Positions 11,186 through 22,500 of a DNA stretch of 64,000 bases are shown piece by piece. The stretch lies in contig NC_030854.1 of NCBI RefSeq assembly GCF_000208745.1, positions 17,607,880 through 17,671,879 of the forward strand, read 5' to 3'. Each line of letters opens with the position of its first letter. Within the stretch, counting starts at the first letter, position 1. Under the pieces are notes generated by a model. It did no database searches, was not told where the DNA came from, and worked only from the letters and a program-made list of their open reading frames with translations. Origin of the DNA: Theobroma cacao (lineage: Eukaryota; Streptophyta; Magnoliopsida; Malvales; Malvaceae). The translations under genes and the position numbers were made by a program.

Positions 11186-12530
11186 TGTTGGTGCAAATGT
11201 GGTTTAGATGGAATTTAAGAATCGACAAAATTGACTTGAAGGCGAGCCTTTCAATAGACGTTATCCTTAAAACTTATTACGCCCCCACCACTCGGTATGC
11301 AAAAGGGAATAATGCTAATAGTCTTAGGGATATAATGAAGCTAACGTCTAACTTCGTCTTGCACCAACTAAAGTGGCGCAATATTAAAGATAGTCAAGAT
11401 TTAATTCGAAAAGGTTCTTATTGGAGGGTTGGTGATGGGAAGAAAGTTTTGGATAAGATGGACAATTAGGTTCCTTATAATACCCCTAGAAAGGTGATTA
11501 CATGTGCAGTAGTGGTGGCAGATTCAACTAAAGTGGCTCAGTTTGTCCATCATGACCGAATGGAATGGGACGTTGATAAGGTAAATTCCTGTTTCCCTCC
11601 TTACGAGTCATCTTTAATTTGTTCATTGACATTAAGTTATCGTAGGTCTGAAGATCGACTTGTGTGGTTTACTAGCAAAACTGGTGGTTATGAAGTTAAG
11701 TTGGGTTATAAGTTGTTATGCATGTTAGATGGTAATACTGGTACTTCTGCTAGTTCAAATGATGATGCTTTTAAGGTGTGGAAAAAGATATGGAATCTAC
11801 ATATTCCTAGGAAAATCTTAGTCTTTATATGGAGAATATTTCACAGTTGTTTACCTACGAGGGTTGCGTTGGCTAAGAGAAAGGTTGCCATTGATACCAT
11901 TTGTCCGTTATGTTCACAAACTGTTGAGACAAATTTGCATGTTTTTTGGGAATGTACTTTTACAAGAGCTGTTTGGTTGAGTACCAAATGGGGTTTTAGA
12001 AATGTGGTGCCGTATTTATTCCAAGATAAGAGAATGGTGCCATGTTTTGTTGCAGCAAGTCAAGCAAACAGAGATGAAGGAGATATGCTGCGTCTTATGG
12101 GCAGAACGGAGAAATCGGAATGAATTTATATTTCAGAATTAATAAAGGGTCTGATGCATGGCAGGTTGCACAATTGGGAATGGATATGTGCACTCAATAT
12201 CAAATAGCCAACTCTGGCGGGGAATCGGTCTCAAGACCATGGGTGGAGGAAAATGTGAGCTGGACATTACCATCAGGATATAAATTAAATGTTGATGCTG
12301 CGTTAATTTTATTGAACGGCGGTTTTATTGTTCGGGATATCACTGGGAAACTGGTTTTAGCGGGAGCTACAAATTTGGGTGCAGTCAAAGGTGCGACTGA
12401 AGCAGACTTGAGGGCTGTTTTTATGGGCTTTGAAAGGAGGAAATTCATATTGATGAGGCTGAGGCGGACCGCTTGCAAATGATTGGCTGGGTAAAGAGCA
12501 AGAATTTCCATTGTATAATGGGGCACCTAG
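11186..12530 (+). pseudogene. LINE (L1-type) ORF2 remnant: zinc-knuckle and RNase H-like part
   Basis: This continues the LINE. The frame at 11185-11469 gives RKGSYWRVGDGKK. The 209-codon frame at 11494-12123 gives the C-terminal zinc-binding region of plant LINE proteins (zf-RVT type), with KVWKKIWNLHIPRK, HSCLPTRVAL and a Cys/His set CPLC...HVFWEC. The frame at 12120-12482 gives an RNase H-like domain beginning PSGYKLNVDAA and ending near EADLRAVF. Stops and frame changes separate the parts, so it is dead. The 11186-11364 start repeats 9633-9810. Confidence 0.85.
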
Positions 12531-13030
12531 TCGGAGACTGCTCCGACATCCGAAGGCAGTTAAACTGGAATGTGGTTTTATAATTTATATGAGCAAAGCA
12601 TCAATTATAGCAGTTTTTTTTTTTTTTTTGAAAAAGAGAGTATCGAATTTAATTCTTTACCAAATATGGAAAATTAGAAATTGATTTTGTGAAGGACAAT
12701 AATTTTGTTGAAAATAACCTCCTCAAAGAAGAAAAAAAACATTTTCTGAACTCTAGATATCACTAAAAATTATATATTCCGATGTTTGGAATACAATGAA
12801 AAATTTTATCAAGATTTACAAACCTTCAAAATTACAATACAAAAATCTTCCTCCCATTATATCATTGTTTTCTCTTTATCAACAGAATTGTTTTCATGCT
12901 TATTAAATTATAAAATTTTCATTATCATTAATAAATTTTCATGATTTAAAGCAAACTAAGCAAAAGCCAAACAAATTTATAATAACTCAAAATAAATTAA
13001 TCAAAAATGACCTAATGTTCAAAGCAACCC
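12531..13030. other. Non-coding stretch with poly-T run
   Basis: AT-rich sequence after the LINE remnant, with an uninterrupted T run near 12611-12628. I see no gene, RNA or defined element. Confidence 0.4.
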
Positions 13031-13490
13031 CTAAATTATTTTAAAAAAATTAAATAAGCCTTTATTCTTTTATTACATTCAATCAAACCCATATATTTTT
13101 ATTTTAAATCAAATAAACTTTTATAACTAATGGTGAATTAATTTTTAATAATTAAAATATCACTTACTATTTTATACCCACATAACATTGAGTGATACTA
13201 ATGTAGAGGGTCAAAAATACCACACGATAATATTATTATGCCACCTTATTATCAATTATAATATGTCAACAAATCAAGTCATCATCAATTATGATATGTC
13301 ATTATATTAAAACAGCACAATTTGATATAGAATGATAAATAATATTTTAACTAAATCAACCATTAATTATAAAAAATTATTTGATTTAAAATAAAAATAT
13401 AAAAATTTATTTGATTAAAAATAAAAGTATATGTATTTAATAGAATACAATAAAAGAATAAGAATTTATTTGAATTTTTTTAATAATTTG
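13031..13490. mobile_element. MITE-like element with long inverted ends, copy 1
   Basis: The first roughly 150 bp, beginning AAATTATTTTAAAAAAATTA, match the reverse complement of the last roughly 150 bp, ending near TTTTTTTAATAATTT. Shared sub-blocks include TTATTCTTTTATTnnATTC, TTTTTATTTTAAATCAAATAA and TAATGGTnnATT. The middle contains ATACCACACGATAATATTATTATGCC. A relative lies at 21110-21505. The target duplication was not resolved because the ends are AT-rich. Confidence 0.6.
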
Positions 13491-14220
13491 AAGATTTTTT
13501 TTAGGTATTATGTCATTAAAAATCAAACTAATATTCAGTTTATAGTTTAGTTGGTGAAGCAAATTTTGCAAAAATAAAAAAAGTAATCAATGCTCGACCA
13601 GAGCACTGCAACAATGAAACATAAAAATTCGTGGGTAATGTTGTTGGTCCTATTAGCAAGGCTTTCGAAAACCAGAAACGGGAAATCTTGTCAAATATAG
13701 TTAAGGTTGGGTTTCCTTGGGCTCGGCAAAACAACGACAAACAAAGCGAAGAGGTAAAGGAAAATGAGGAAGAGAAGGAAATGGAGATTGAAAAAATGGG
13801 ATGAAAAAGAGGGAAGAAAAGCAAGGGGGACGAAAGAGGGCTCTGAGAAGGGGAGGGATGTTATCGTTGGAGGAAACTAGCGACGTGGTGGCTGGTCTTG
13901 ATGCAGACGAATGGGACGGCGGGCAGTGATGGCCAGTCGTTTGCCTTGGGGAAACGGGTGTGAAGGGTTTGGTGCAAAGGTTAGATAGCTTTTGGAAAAT
14001 GCCTTACGCCATTTAAAAGCATAAAACATTTTACAAGTCTTCAGGGTGTTATTTTTCCATTAGAACTCATAAGGTTTTTTTTTTTTTTTTTTTTTTGTTT
14101 AGNTTTTTTTTTTTTTTGGTTATAGGACTCATAAGTTGTTTTACACACAACTCTTGAAAAGATTTTCCGGAAAAAAGTTTCATCCGTTCCAAACGAACCC
14201 ATAATTTACCGTGAGATCAA
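13491..14220. repeat. Purine-rich, GC-richer repeat-like segment plus poly-T
   Basis: 13690-13990 is unusually G/A-rich for the region and includes ACGTGGTGGCTGG and GACGGCGGGCAGTGATGG. It is followed by T runs around a single N at 14103. It ends near GTTCCAAACGAACCC, a phrase common at the termini of plant MITE or hAT-like elements. I could not match a second terminus. Confidence 0.35.
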
Positions 14221-14883
14221 ACACCCAAGGGCATGAATTTTGATAGTTGAATTAAAACAGAATATAAATTGTACAAAAACATATGAAAAAGTGCAACAAT
14301 CAATGTTTTTTAGTGTAAGTTGATTCCTATACAAAAACATATACATACATGTGTATGTATATATGTTTGAGTGTGCGCATATGCAGATGGAAAAATAATA
14401 ACCCAAGCCAATTTAGACCTTACCCATAATATACCTATTTGGCAGCAGCTTATGCTAACTGTACTGTTATGCTTTCAACAAAATATAAATACCGTAGTAG
14501 ACCATTTGAGGTTAGAAACAAACCTGATTGACTTGATCTAAAAGTAGAAGAGGAGAAAAAGATGAAGGTAATGCACATAGATTTGTTCTTTCCCCCTTTG
14601 ATTTCCGCAAAAGAGAATACACAAAACAGTGGCAATTCACATAATCTAGGGCCTGCCACCAATGTGACTTTGACCTGAAAATGCTGCCACTAGATATTTT
14701 AATTAAATATTTACAGCATGAAAACAACATATATCCAACCGGACATGAGGGCACACCCTTTGCACTGCTCTCACCCACAGAATTCTAGTTGGTACAGCTC
14801 CTTTAAATTTGGATTATACAACTTGACTCCCTTGATTACTAGTGAAGTGATTGTTAACTAGAAAACAGGTTGTTCCTCTGTTG
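14221..14883 (-). other. Probable 3' UTR and downstream flank of the DUF7036 gene
   Basis: No supported coding sequence. The weak minus-strand frames at 14206-14778 are not recognised. The segment directly follows the proposed stop codon at 14884-14886 and may be transcribed 3' UTR in its first part. Confidence 0.35.
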
Positions 14884-17800
14884 TTATAAATGTATTATTA
14901 TAGCTAATAGGAGTGGAAGCGGCCATTGCATAGTTGGAAAACCTGTAGAGGCTGCGAAAAGGGAGATATTAGCACACATGTACAGAAGGAAACGTAGAGC
15001 ATTGATCTAAATATGAATTAAACTGACCACTATAATGAATATTAAACTTCAAGAAATGACTGTAAAAGTACATAAGATTGTGAAAAAGCAGAGCATCGAT
15101 CCCAAATATAAATTAAACTGACCACCATAATGATTCTTAAAATTCTAGAAAGACTAAAAATTCAACAGTTGAGCATCTAATCCAAATAAAAATTACTGCA
15201 TGAGCAAAACAGTCATCAGATATCACAAGTTTATCTATGATGTTCAGCAATAGGCCAAGATGTCAAAATAATAGCTTTAACTATGCATAAAAAAATTATT
15301 TACTCACATAAAGAGGCTATTGGTGATGGTGAAACTGAAGGTGTCCTGTCAGGATTCTCTTTATTTGATTTACTCTTTGATGGAGCCTCAACATGAGCAA
15401 ATGCTACATTTGGTAGTGGACTAGATGTGGGAACCAAATGGGAGATTGGCCTGGGTTTAGGTTTGGGGGCCAATGCTGATGGATGTACATGTGGTGGGGC
15501 AGCAGAACGGGTAGGAGAAATTTTAGGTGCGACAACTGGGGCTATATTCGACTCCTGTCCAGTCTTCCCCTTGATCCTTTTATTTCTATGTTGGCAACCT
15601 GGAGGATTTGCCTTGTAACTCCATGGGGTTGCAGGTGAAATTCTCTCTGGAGCAGGTGAATAATCTTCAGGTGCAGCTGCACCTTTCTCAGTTGATGTAG
15701 CAGGCGAAACTGCAGGAGCTAGAACATCACTATGGTGATGGTGGTGGTGGTGGTGGTGATGGCGATGATGATGATGACTGCGGTGAGGATGAGGCAGAGG
15801 GGCAGGAGAAGGGGACCATGAGTTTGAACTACCATCACCTCCATGAAGGGAATGTTGCAAAATGGATGAAAGACGAACTTGCTTAACTCTACCAAACATA
15901 TTGTTGTTCAGGCCAAGGTTTCTTGAATGAGAACCTGTGATGGTTTGAGCTAGTTGCTTCAATCTTGGCATTGAAGGAGTATTCCCCACAGCCAGTAGAA
16001 CAGAGGATTGAACTGTAGTGGGGGGAGCAACTGTGGAGCCTTTAGAATTTGATAAGCTAATATACAAGTTCTGAATTCACAAAGGAAAACCCATCAGATT
16101 CTGCATATGAGATGCTACAGCTAAAAAAATCTCTTACAGTACATAACAAGCTTTAATCTTTTCTCCATAAAAATCCAAGCACTATATTGCCAAAAAATAA
16201 ATAATGAATCAAAATCAAGAGAAAACGAAAGATTGCCTAACCTCATATGTGGCTAGACGCAATCCAGCCTTGAGCTGGCTTGTCATTTTCTCAAAATTTC
16301 CTTGTATTTGATCAATAGAAAAGTTCAAGGTAAAGTTGAAAAGGATTTGCACTTTCTGCAGAAGAAATGCACTTTGTGGGGGAATTACAGTAATTCCTCC
16401 AGGGAATTTTAGCACCTCAAAGTCACGTGGAACCCCAAACAAGGATTCAGTCAAGCGTAGAGATGGTTGGTGTATAACCAAAGATTCAAATGATGCCCTT
16501 ATCAAACTTTGAGAAGTTGAAGATATTTTGGAATATCTTACGTCAGGATCAACCGCGAAGACAACCTTTGTTATGTTTGATCCAGCTAAAGGCTCAAGAG
16601 ATGAGATAACCACCTGATTCAAAGAACTAATCAGATCTAGACAAAAATTCTATGAAGTACATACGGAATAAAAGAGGATTGAAGTATATACTTTGCTTGT
16701 GGGAAAGCCTATCTCATCAAATATGTCATTTTCGAGCTGCAAGATATTGTCTCCCAGAAAAGAAACCGGCTTCTCAACATCAAAACCTGCTACTATATCA
16801 TGATCTGGACAAATAAGGATTGTCAATATAATAATTTCAACCAAAAACCATTTTTCATGGATAATCTGAAATTCATGCTCACAATAACATTTTATTATGA
16901 TTCTAAATTCAAAAGATGAAATCAGCCAATCTTATTGTCCATCTTCAGTCAGATCACAATATAAACAAATACTATTACAATTACCATAATGAATGCAAAG
17001 GTCTTGGACGAAGTTGATACATCATAGATAATTCTCACACCTTTAAAAAGGAATTAGGAATTTCTTGCCAGTCAAATTTACATCTAAAACCAAAACCAAT
17101 TCATCCGACAATGCATTACATAATGATATTACACCCAGTAAACCACTTATTGTTTTGCTCCTAGACAACAGCTGCACATAGCTCAACAAAACTATGACCC
17201 CAAATTCCTCCCGGTTTTACTGAATAGATATGAGTATAGAAAAACAGTCATAAGATAGCTTTAGTGATACAGAACTGCCTGTTTCTTCCTAGAAAGTTTT
17301 GGTTTTCATAAACTTTGATGATAATGCCAGCACTATTGTTATTACAATTAGCAGATTCTGGTATTATTTGTATTGCACATTTATACTTAAAGCAAAAAGA
17401 ACCTCTACCTAATCAACCCACGAAAAAATTTTATCTATGCCAGCCCAAATGAATTTTGGTTACTACCAGTATGGATTTTGAGATCACAAAAAGGGGACCT
17501 GAACTGGACAGCTATATGATCTGCCATAAAACAGTCTGAGCTTGTCCATAAACGTGCCATATCATGGGATTTATACCCTTTTTCTTGTAATTATTTCTTC
17601 ATAAAATAGGCAATGATCTTCATGTATCACTGACCATTGCATATTGCATTCAGCACTGACTTATTTATGCATTTTACCATTTTTCCATTTAAATTGAACC
17701 AGATCAATAACAACAGCAAAAGTAAACCATTTGTTCACAAGAGCCACAGAAACCTAAGGAAATTCTATCCAGGAAAACTCAAGTTTCTACTCGTCAGCAT

Positions 17801-20611
17801 CGAGAGAGATGGGCATGGTGGCTGTCATATTCAGGTAGTGAAAGGGTTCCTCTCTTAACCTCTCATTGGAGTTCATAAGCGCTTCCTTCATCCCCATTCC
17901 AGCAAGTAGTATCACCTGACATTCCTTGTCAAAAAAACACAACCACGACCAGTCACTTCAGATTTACCAGGAATTACTTTAATGAAAATTGAGTTGGCAG
18001 CTTCTTAAACGGTGGCATTAACTACACCTTTAGCCTAGACATATGGCCTTTGCAAATCATTTTTGGAAGTCTTTTGCAAACTTCATATGTAGCTCTGTAT
18101 TCCTCCCCCTCAACCTTTTGTTTACAAGTTCCTTAATTTCTACTTCCAACTTCACTACATTGATTCAACTTCCTACGTCTTCTATCTATCATCGCCAGCC
18201 CAAGGTCTGCTCCAATCCCCCTTTCTGCCACTCTTACTCCATTTTACTTCACTTGTTTGAAATCCTACCTCACCCCACATCCAAAGAACTCTACAAGCAT
18301 GCATCAACAGTGGAGTTATTGACAAAATATCCAACGACCAATGTCTATTTCTTGATCCAAAGTAAACTACTTTCTATATAATGGACTCTAAATATGCGTG
18401 CAAGTGAGTCAGCTCTACTCACTGGCTACTTAAACTCAACTTGTTCATCATCAAGTTGAACTTAGGTTTGAGTAGCTCAATTAGTCTAGCAAGCCAAGTT
18501 CAAATATTTCAATGCTCAGCTCAAGTTGGTCCCAGACCTGATTAATATTTTGATCTTTTTAGTGTATATATAGTGATATATAAATAAGCAAATATCCAAG
18601 CCTGAGCTAGAGCTTAATGATACTCAAGCCTAAAGAAATCGCACTCGATCAGCTAGATCAAGCCCAAGGTGAAGAAAATCAAGCTTGTTTCAAGTCTCAA
18701 GTTTTGCAAAAGTAGCCTAGACTCAAGATTGTAATGAAGTCAAGGTCAAGCTTTTAATCATGTTGAATCAACTTGATTACATTGATTGCCATTGGTTGTA
18801 TCAAATTGAACCCTTACACTCCAAATCTTAGGTATACTGTTGCTTCCCCTGAACTTTGCAGAAAGAAAGATCACCAAACCACTTCAGCAAAAGGGAACTA
18901 AAATTTTCTAAAAAGAAGCAACCAATGCTTGAGATTTGAAGTGATTGCCAGCAATAATAAAATTGCTCTAACACCCTCATGGGTGACAAATTTTACTTAA
19001 AAAGAAATTCAATCTATAAAATATTTCTATCCATGTAAAAAAGTTAGTGTACAGTATCGACTAAAGCATCCTTCTGTTCGACAGATAACCAAAGTGAAAA
19101 ACTCTCCCCATATTTTCTTTTTCCCATTATTGACAGGCTATACTAGAATATAAATCCCACACAAAATGTTTTGACGCAAAAATCATCAACAGAGTTAAGG
19201 TGCTACTTGTTGCAAAGGTCTAGCCTAATTGGTAAATGACAATGCACCTTTCGTCAAAAATATATTTCAAAGGTCAAAATTTCCATCACCCAACTATAAA
19301 ATAAGAGAACATAAAAAAATTTTAAAAAAAATTGTGGTTTAATTTAGTCATATTTAAACTTAAAAATTAATTTACTCAAGTATCACAATTTGATTTATAA
19401 AATGCTGAAGGAAGAAAAATGAGTACAAATGCCACACCAACGTATATAAAGCAAAATTTGGAAAAGAAAACAGCAAATAATCACAAGATTTTCAAAATAT
19501 TCTCCTGTCATGTGCCAAAATCAAAATACGTTGGGGAAAACCACTAAATTAAGGAGCAAGCACCTTTTTAGTCTGGGAAAATATTCTTTGATTTCCATCT
19601 CCACTTTTACTCCAAATATGATCAATGAAAGAGAGGAGAATTTCTAAATTTTGGAATAGCATAAAAAACTAAATTGTTTTTTGGACATGGAAACACTTGC
19701 ATTTTTGTTGAACGAACCAAAAAAAAAAAGCACTTGAGCATTTGGCTCAGCAGTCGGTGTGCATGATTGGACTGCTCAAAGAGCAAGATTCAAATCCCTC
19801 TTTTCCTAAATAAAAAAAAAAAGTCAAAAAAATTAAAAATAATTATCCAAATTTTCAGAAAGTGACAAAAAAAGGAGTTTCCAAATTTAGTTATCTGATT
19901 TTATTGATTACATCTAGAGTAAAAGTGGGAATAAGAAATGGAAAACAGTTCCTCAAGCTAATCGGGCCCTAAAAGTAAAATTTTAATCCTTAAATTCATT
20001 TATTTCCCTTTAATTTCTGGGCAAACCATGTAAGAACAGCAATCCACCGACAAAAACTGATAATAACCACTGTAAACCCACTTTCCATTAATGGAATTTT
20101 CCTACAGACAAGAGACATTGATAAATAAAATTTAAAAAGTCTTAAGAAGATCAAGTTGATAGGGATTTTACTACATTATCGTTTCCTCTTCACACATTCC
20201 CTGAAATACCCAAAAATAACTCAGAAAACAGGAACCACCTAGAAGATAAAATGTAAGAACAAAATACAGATCCATTATCCATGCACATACTAAAATGAAT
20301 ATAAATTAAAGAATAAAAGGTAGGAAAGCAATAGGCGGACCTTTGAACCTGGAATCAAGATCCAGATCAGATTGATCTGAAAAATTAAGAAAAGGGGGCA
20401 GCCAAAATAAAGCAGAGAGGAAGAGAGCAAGAGATAGGAGCAACACGAGGAAGCATCTAAGGCCAAAGAGAGATTTGCATCCACAGCCACAGGCAGAGGC
20501 AGAGGGAGCAAATAGTAAGCTTAAGCTTGAAATTGGACCGCCGGCATTCTCCACCGATACCTCACTGTTCACACTTGTACTCAACCTCTGCTCTTCCTCA
20601 CCTTTTCCCAT
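14884..20611 (-). CDS. DUF7036 domain protein, proline/histidine-rich, membrane-anchored
   Basis: Exons on the minus strand: 20611-20341, 16804-16692, 16613-16242, 16070-15308, and about 14951 (or 14942)-14884. All junctions are GT-AG and in frame, giving about 525-528 residues. Residues 1-50 are Ser/Cys-rich and cytosolic-like; 52-75 form a hydrophobic signal-anchor; about 91-290 match the plant DUF7036 family, with VEKPVSFLG, LKFPGGITVIPPQSAF and QVLFNFT-like blocks (here QILFNFTLNFSI). A Ser/Pro-rich tail follows with AP/SP repeats typical of arabinogalactan or hydroxyproline-rich proteins and a His tract at about 351-365. The last exon ends in PLPLLLAIIIHL, a hydrophobic tail. Without that splice the frame stops at 15300. 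Function is unknown; the proteins are annotated as hydroxyproline-rich glycoprotein-like. Intron 1 is 3.5 kb and holds SINEs. The ATG at 20611 is chosen because it precedes the anchor in the first exon. Confidence 0.88.
15720..15785 (-). repeat. CAC/CAT codon repeat encoding the His tract
   Basis: Within exon 4 the plus strand reads as GGTGATG and GGTGGTG units; on the coding strand these are CAC/CAT codons. They encode SHHHHRHHHH followed by more His. Such a repeat is likely to vary in length between individuals. Confidence 0.85.
18440..18760. repeat. Degenerate AAGCTCAAG / TTGAGCTT-rich repeat
   Basis: Many spaced copies of CTCAAGTT, CAAGCTTG, AAGCCCAAGG and related words in both orientations. 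This is a type of dispersed plant repeat. I could not delimit termini. Confidence 0.4.
19213..19330 (+). mobile_element. tRNA-derived SINE-like element 1
   Basis: It contains a pol III A-box-like TAGCCTAATTGGTAA at 19221-19235 and a B-box-like GGTCAAAATTTCC at 19272-19284, followed by CATCACCC and an A-rich tail. Spacing between boxes (about 50 bp) fits a tRNA-related SINE head. It is antisense to the host gene, within intron 1. Confidence 0.5.
19731..19823 (+). mobile_element. tRNA-derived SINE-like element 2
   Basis: A-box-like TGGCTCAGCAGTCGG at 19743-19757 and B-box-like GATTCAAATCC at about 19787-19797, followed by CTCTTTTCC and a poly-A run. It looks like a different SINE family from element 1. 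It also lies antisense in intron 1. Confidence 0.5.
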
Positions 20612-21109
20612 AATGCACCATCAGCATCATGAACCACCCCCTTGCTTCCTCTCCCTGCTTTCCTGATCTGCCTCTGCGTTTGGTGCACCCATTTTTGGCC
20701 CTTCTCCTCCAACAAACTCAACCACCATACATCACAAGGTGCGCCATTTTTACAACATTCTAAATTGTAATTTCCGCGAGAGGGAAAACCCTTGCCTTTG
20801 TGTTGCTAATTTCTTTCTTTCTTCGTTTGTTTATTCTTGTTTTACATTTAAGACGAGAAAATATGTGTAGGGTGTGAACTTTGAAGATGAAGGAAAGAGA
20901 GAGTCAAGTATCTATCTGCAAATTGACAAGTGAGGATTGCTTTTTTTAATTTATTTATGACGAGTACCTCAACTTTGAAAAGGAACAAGACACGGACACC
21001 GCGGTCAATTATTCTGTTTTTACAGTTCCCCCTTTTTCTTTTCTTTTCCATCTAATGTTAACCTTTAGCATAATTTTTCCAATGACATATCATGCTTTGT
21101 AATATCTTT
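20612..21109 (-). promoter_or_regulatory. Upstream region of the DUF7036 gene
   Basis: The sequence before the start codon at 20611 is pyrimidine-rich on the plus strand (20630-20720) and probably includes the 5' UTR and core promoter. I see no clear TATA box, so the extent is inferred from position only. Confidence 0.35.
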
Positions 21110-21505
21110 GAATTATGCAAAACAATTTAAATCATTTTTTTATTTTTTATTACGTTTTTATAATTTTATTCTGAATTAAATAAATTCTTACGATAATAGT
21201 TTATTAATTATGATTAATTAAAAAATCACTTATCATTTTATATCCATTTAATACTAATGTGAAAAATAAAAATATCATTTGACCATGTCATCAGACAATA
21301 TAAGTATTTCACACCATCATTTGCGGTGATATATCAACATATTACGTCGGTACTATATATGTTAGAAATGACATTTTAATTAATAATGATCGATCAATAA
21401 GTAATTATAAAATTTTATTTTATTAAAAAATATATAAAAACTTAATTGAGCATAAATAAAATTTTTTTAAAATTATTGTAAATAATTTTAAATATAATAT
21501 CTTTT
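21110..21505. mobile_element. MITE-like element with inverted ends, copy 2
   Basis: It has the same internal words as copy 1: AAAATCACTTATCATTTTATA, then a region with ATGTCATCAGACAATATAAG, then AGTAATTATAAAATTTTATTTT. Its ends are AT-rich and roughly inverted. It is more eroded than copy 1. Confidence 0.5.
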
Positions 21506-22230
21506 CAAATTTTAAAAAAATTAACAGTTTTCGCAATAAAATTAAAATTTTTCAACTCAACGAGTTGATTTATAACATTATCACACCACATACACTTAGT
21601 CTATACTATTATGAGTTTAATAACTTGAATCAAACACTTTGGAATTATTTAAAAAAGTTTAAACAATAACAAACATATAAAAATTATCTAATTAATTATG
21701 TTTTAACACATGTTTTGTAAATCTAGATCATCATTTAATTAATTATGCTTTTTAAAATTTTAACACGTGGCTGCTCTCCATTTGACTTGTTTGATAACCG
21801 GAGAAACCATTCAATTCAAAGCCACATCCTTGAATTTGAATTCTATCGATTTACCACATGTCACATCAACAAATCACTAATTGATTCCAGTTTAACCTTT
21901 TTTGTTTTTCTTTATTAAACTTAAATTTTTACCTTTCCAAATATATCTTCTCACTCTTTCTTCTTCCAAATATAATCTTCATTAATGAATCAAGGTTATT
22001 TCCTTTTCATGATCAAATAATAGCTTATATTAACTTAATCAAATTTAATCAACTGGAAGAAGCTAAACCATACAAAGAAATTGACAAAATAAAAAGAAAG
22101 AAAGAAAATAAATTCATTAACTTCAATATGCATTTTCCAGTTGCAGTTGGAAAGTCCAGACCCAATAGAAGAGAAAAACTGAAGAAAATAAGGAAAAGTG
22201 TGGATTCTTGTTCTAACAGAGGGGTGGTTT
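21506..22230. other. Non-coding AT-rich stretch
   Basis: No coding frame, RNA gene or clear element boundary is visible. The part near 22090-22140 has A/G runs. Confidence 0.4.
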
Positions 22231-22400
22231 GTTTACTGGTTTTTGTCAGCCATCTGTTAGAATAGAAGATGGCTTGGCTGAATCTTTAGATTTTAGGTTT
22301 TTGATGAAGCAAAGGTGCGAGATGAGAGAGAGGAAAAGTAACATATATATAAAGCAGAAAATAAGACAAGATTGGAAGCTTTAGAAGTGGATTGATTGGG
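22230..22400 (-). promoter_or_regulatory. Orphan promoter / first-exon-like segment
   Basis: On the minus strand a TATA-like GCTTTATATATATG (22342-22355) is followed by a pyrimidine-rich leader (TTTTCCTCTCTCTCATCTCG), then ATGGCTGACAAAAACCA directly before GTAAAC, which could be a donor site. No second exon is recognisable downstream before 20611. This may be the promoter and first exon of a gene whose rest was lost, or chance. Confidence 0.3.
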
Positions 22401-22500
22401 TAACCGAAACTGTAGATTCCCAAATTTCTTCCACCTATTTTTTACATTTTTTTTTAATTTCTTTTCACTAATTGTTCTTCGTTCACTCACGTAATGGATG

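Larger units (their letters stand above)
16805..20340 (-). other. Intron 1 of the DUF7036 gene
   Basis: The donor (GGTCC, GT at 20340-20339) and acceptor (TTTGTCCAG, ending 16805) fit the frame exactly: 271 nt before, then phase 1. The intron holds two SINE-like repeats (19213-19330, 19731-19823) and a CAAGCTCAAG-type simple repeat region (18440-18760). Short frames at 17637-18381 are unconvincing. Confidence 0.75.

Noticed and set aside
15427..15618. 63-codon plus-strand frame rich in Gly/Leu
   Set aside because: Antisense shadow of the Pro/Ser-rich exon 4 of the DUF7036 gene.
19221..19284. Intact tRNA gene
   Set aside because: A and B box-like motifs are present but the cloverleaf stems do not pair and there is an A-rich tail; a SINE head fits better.
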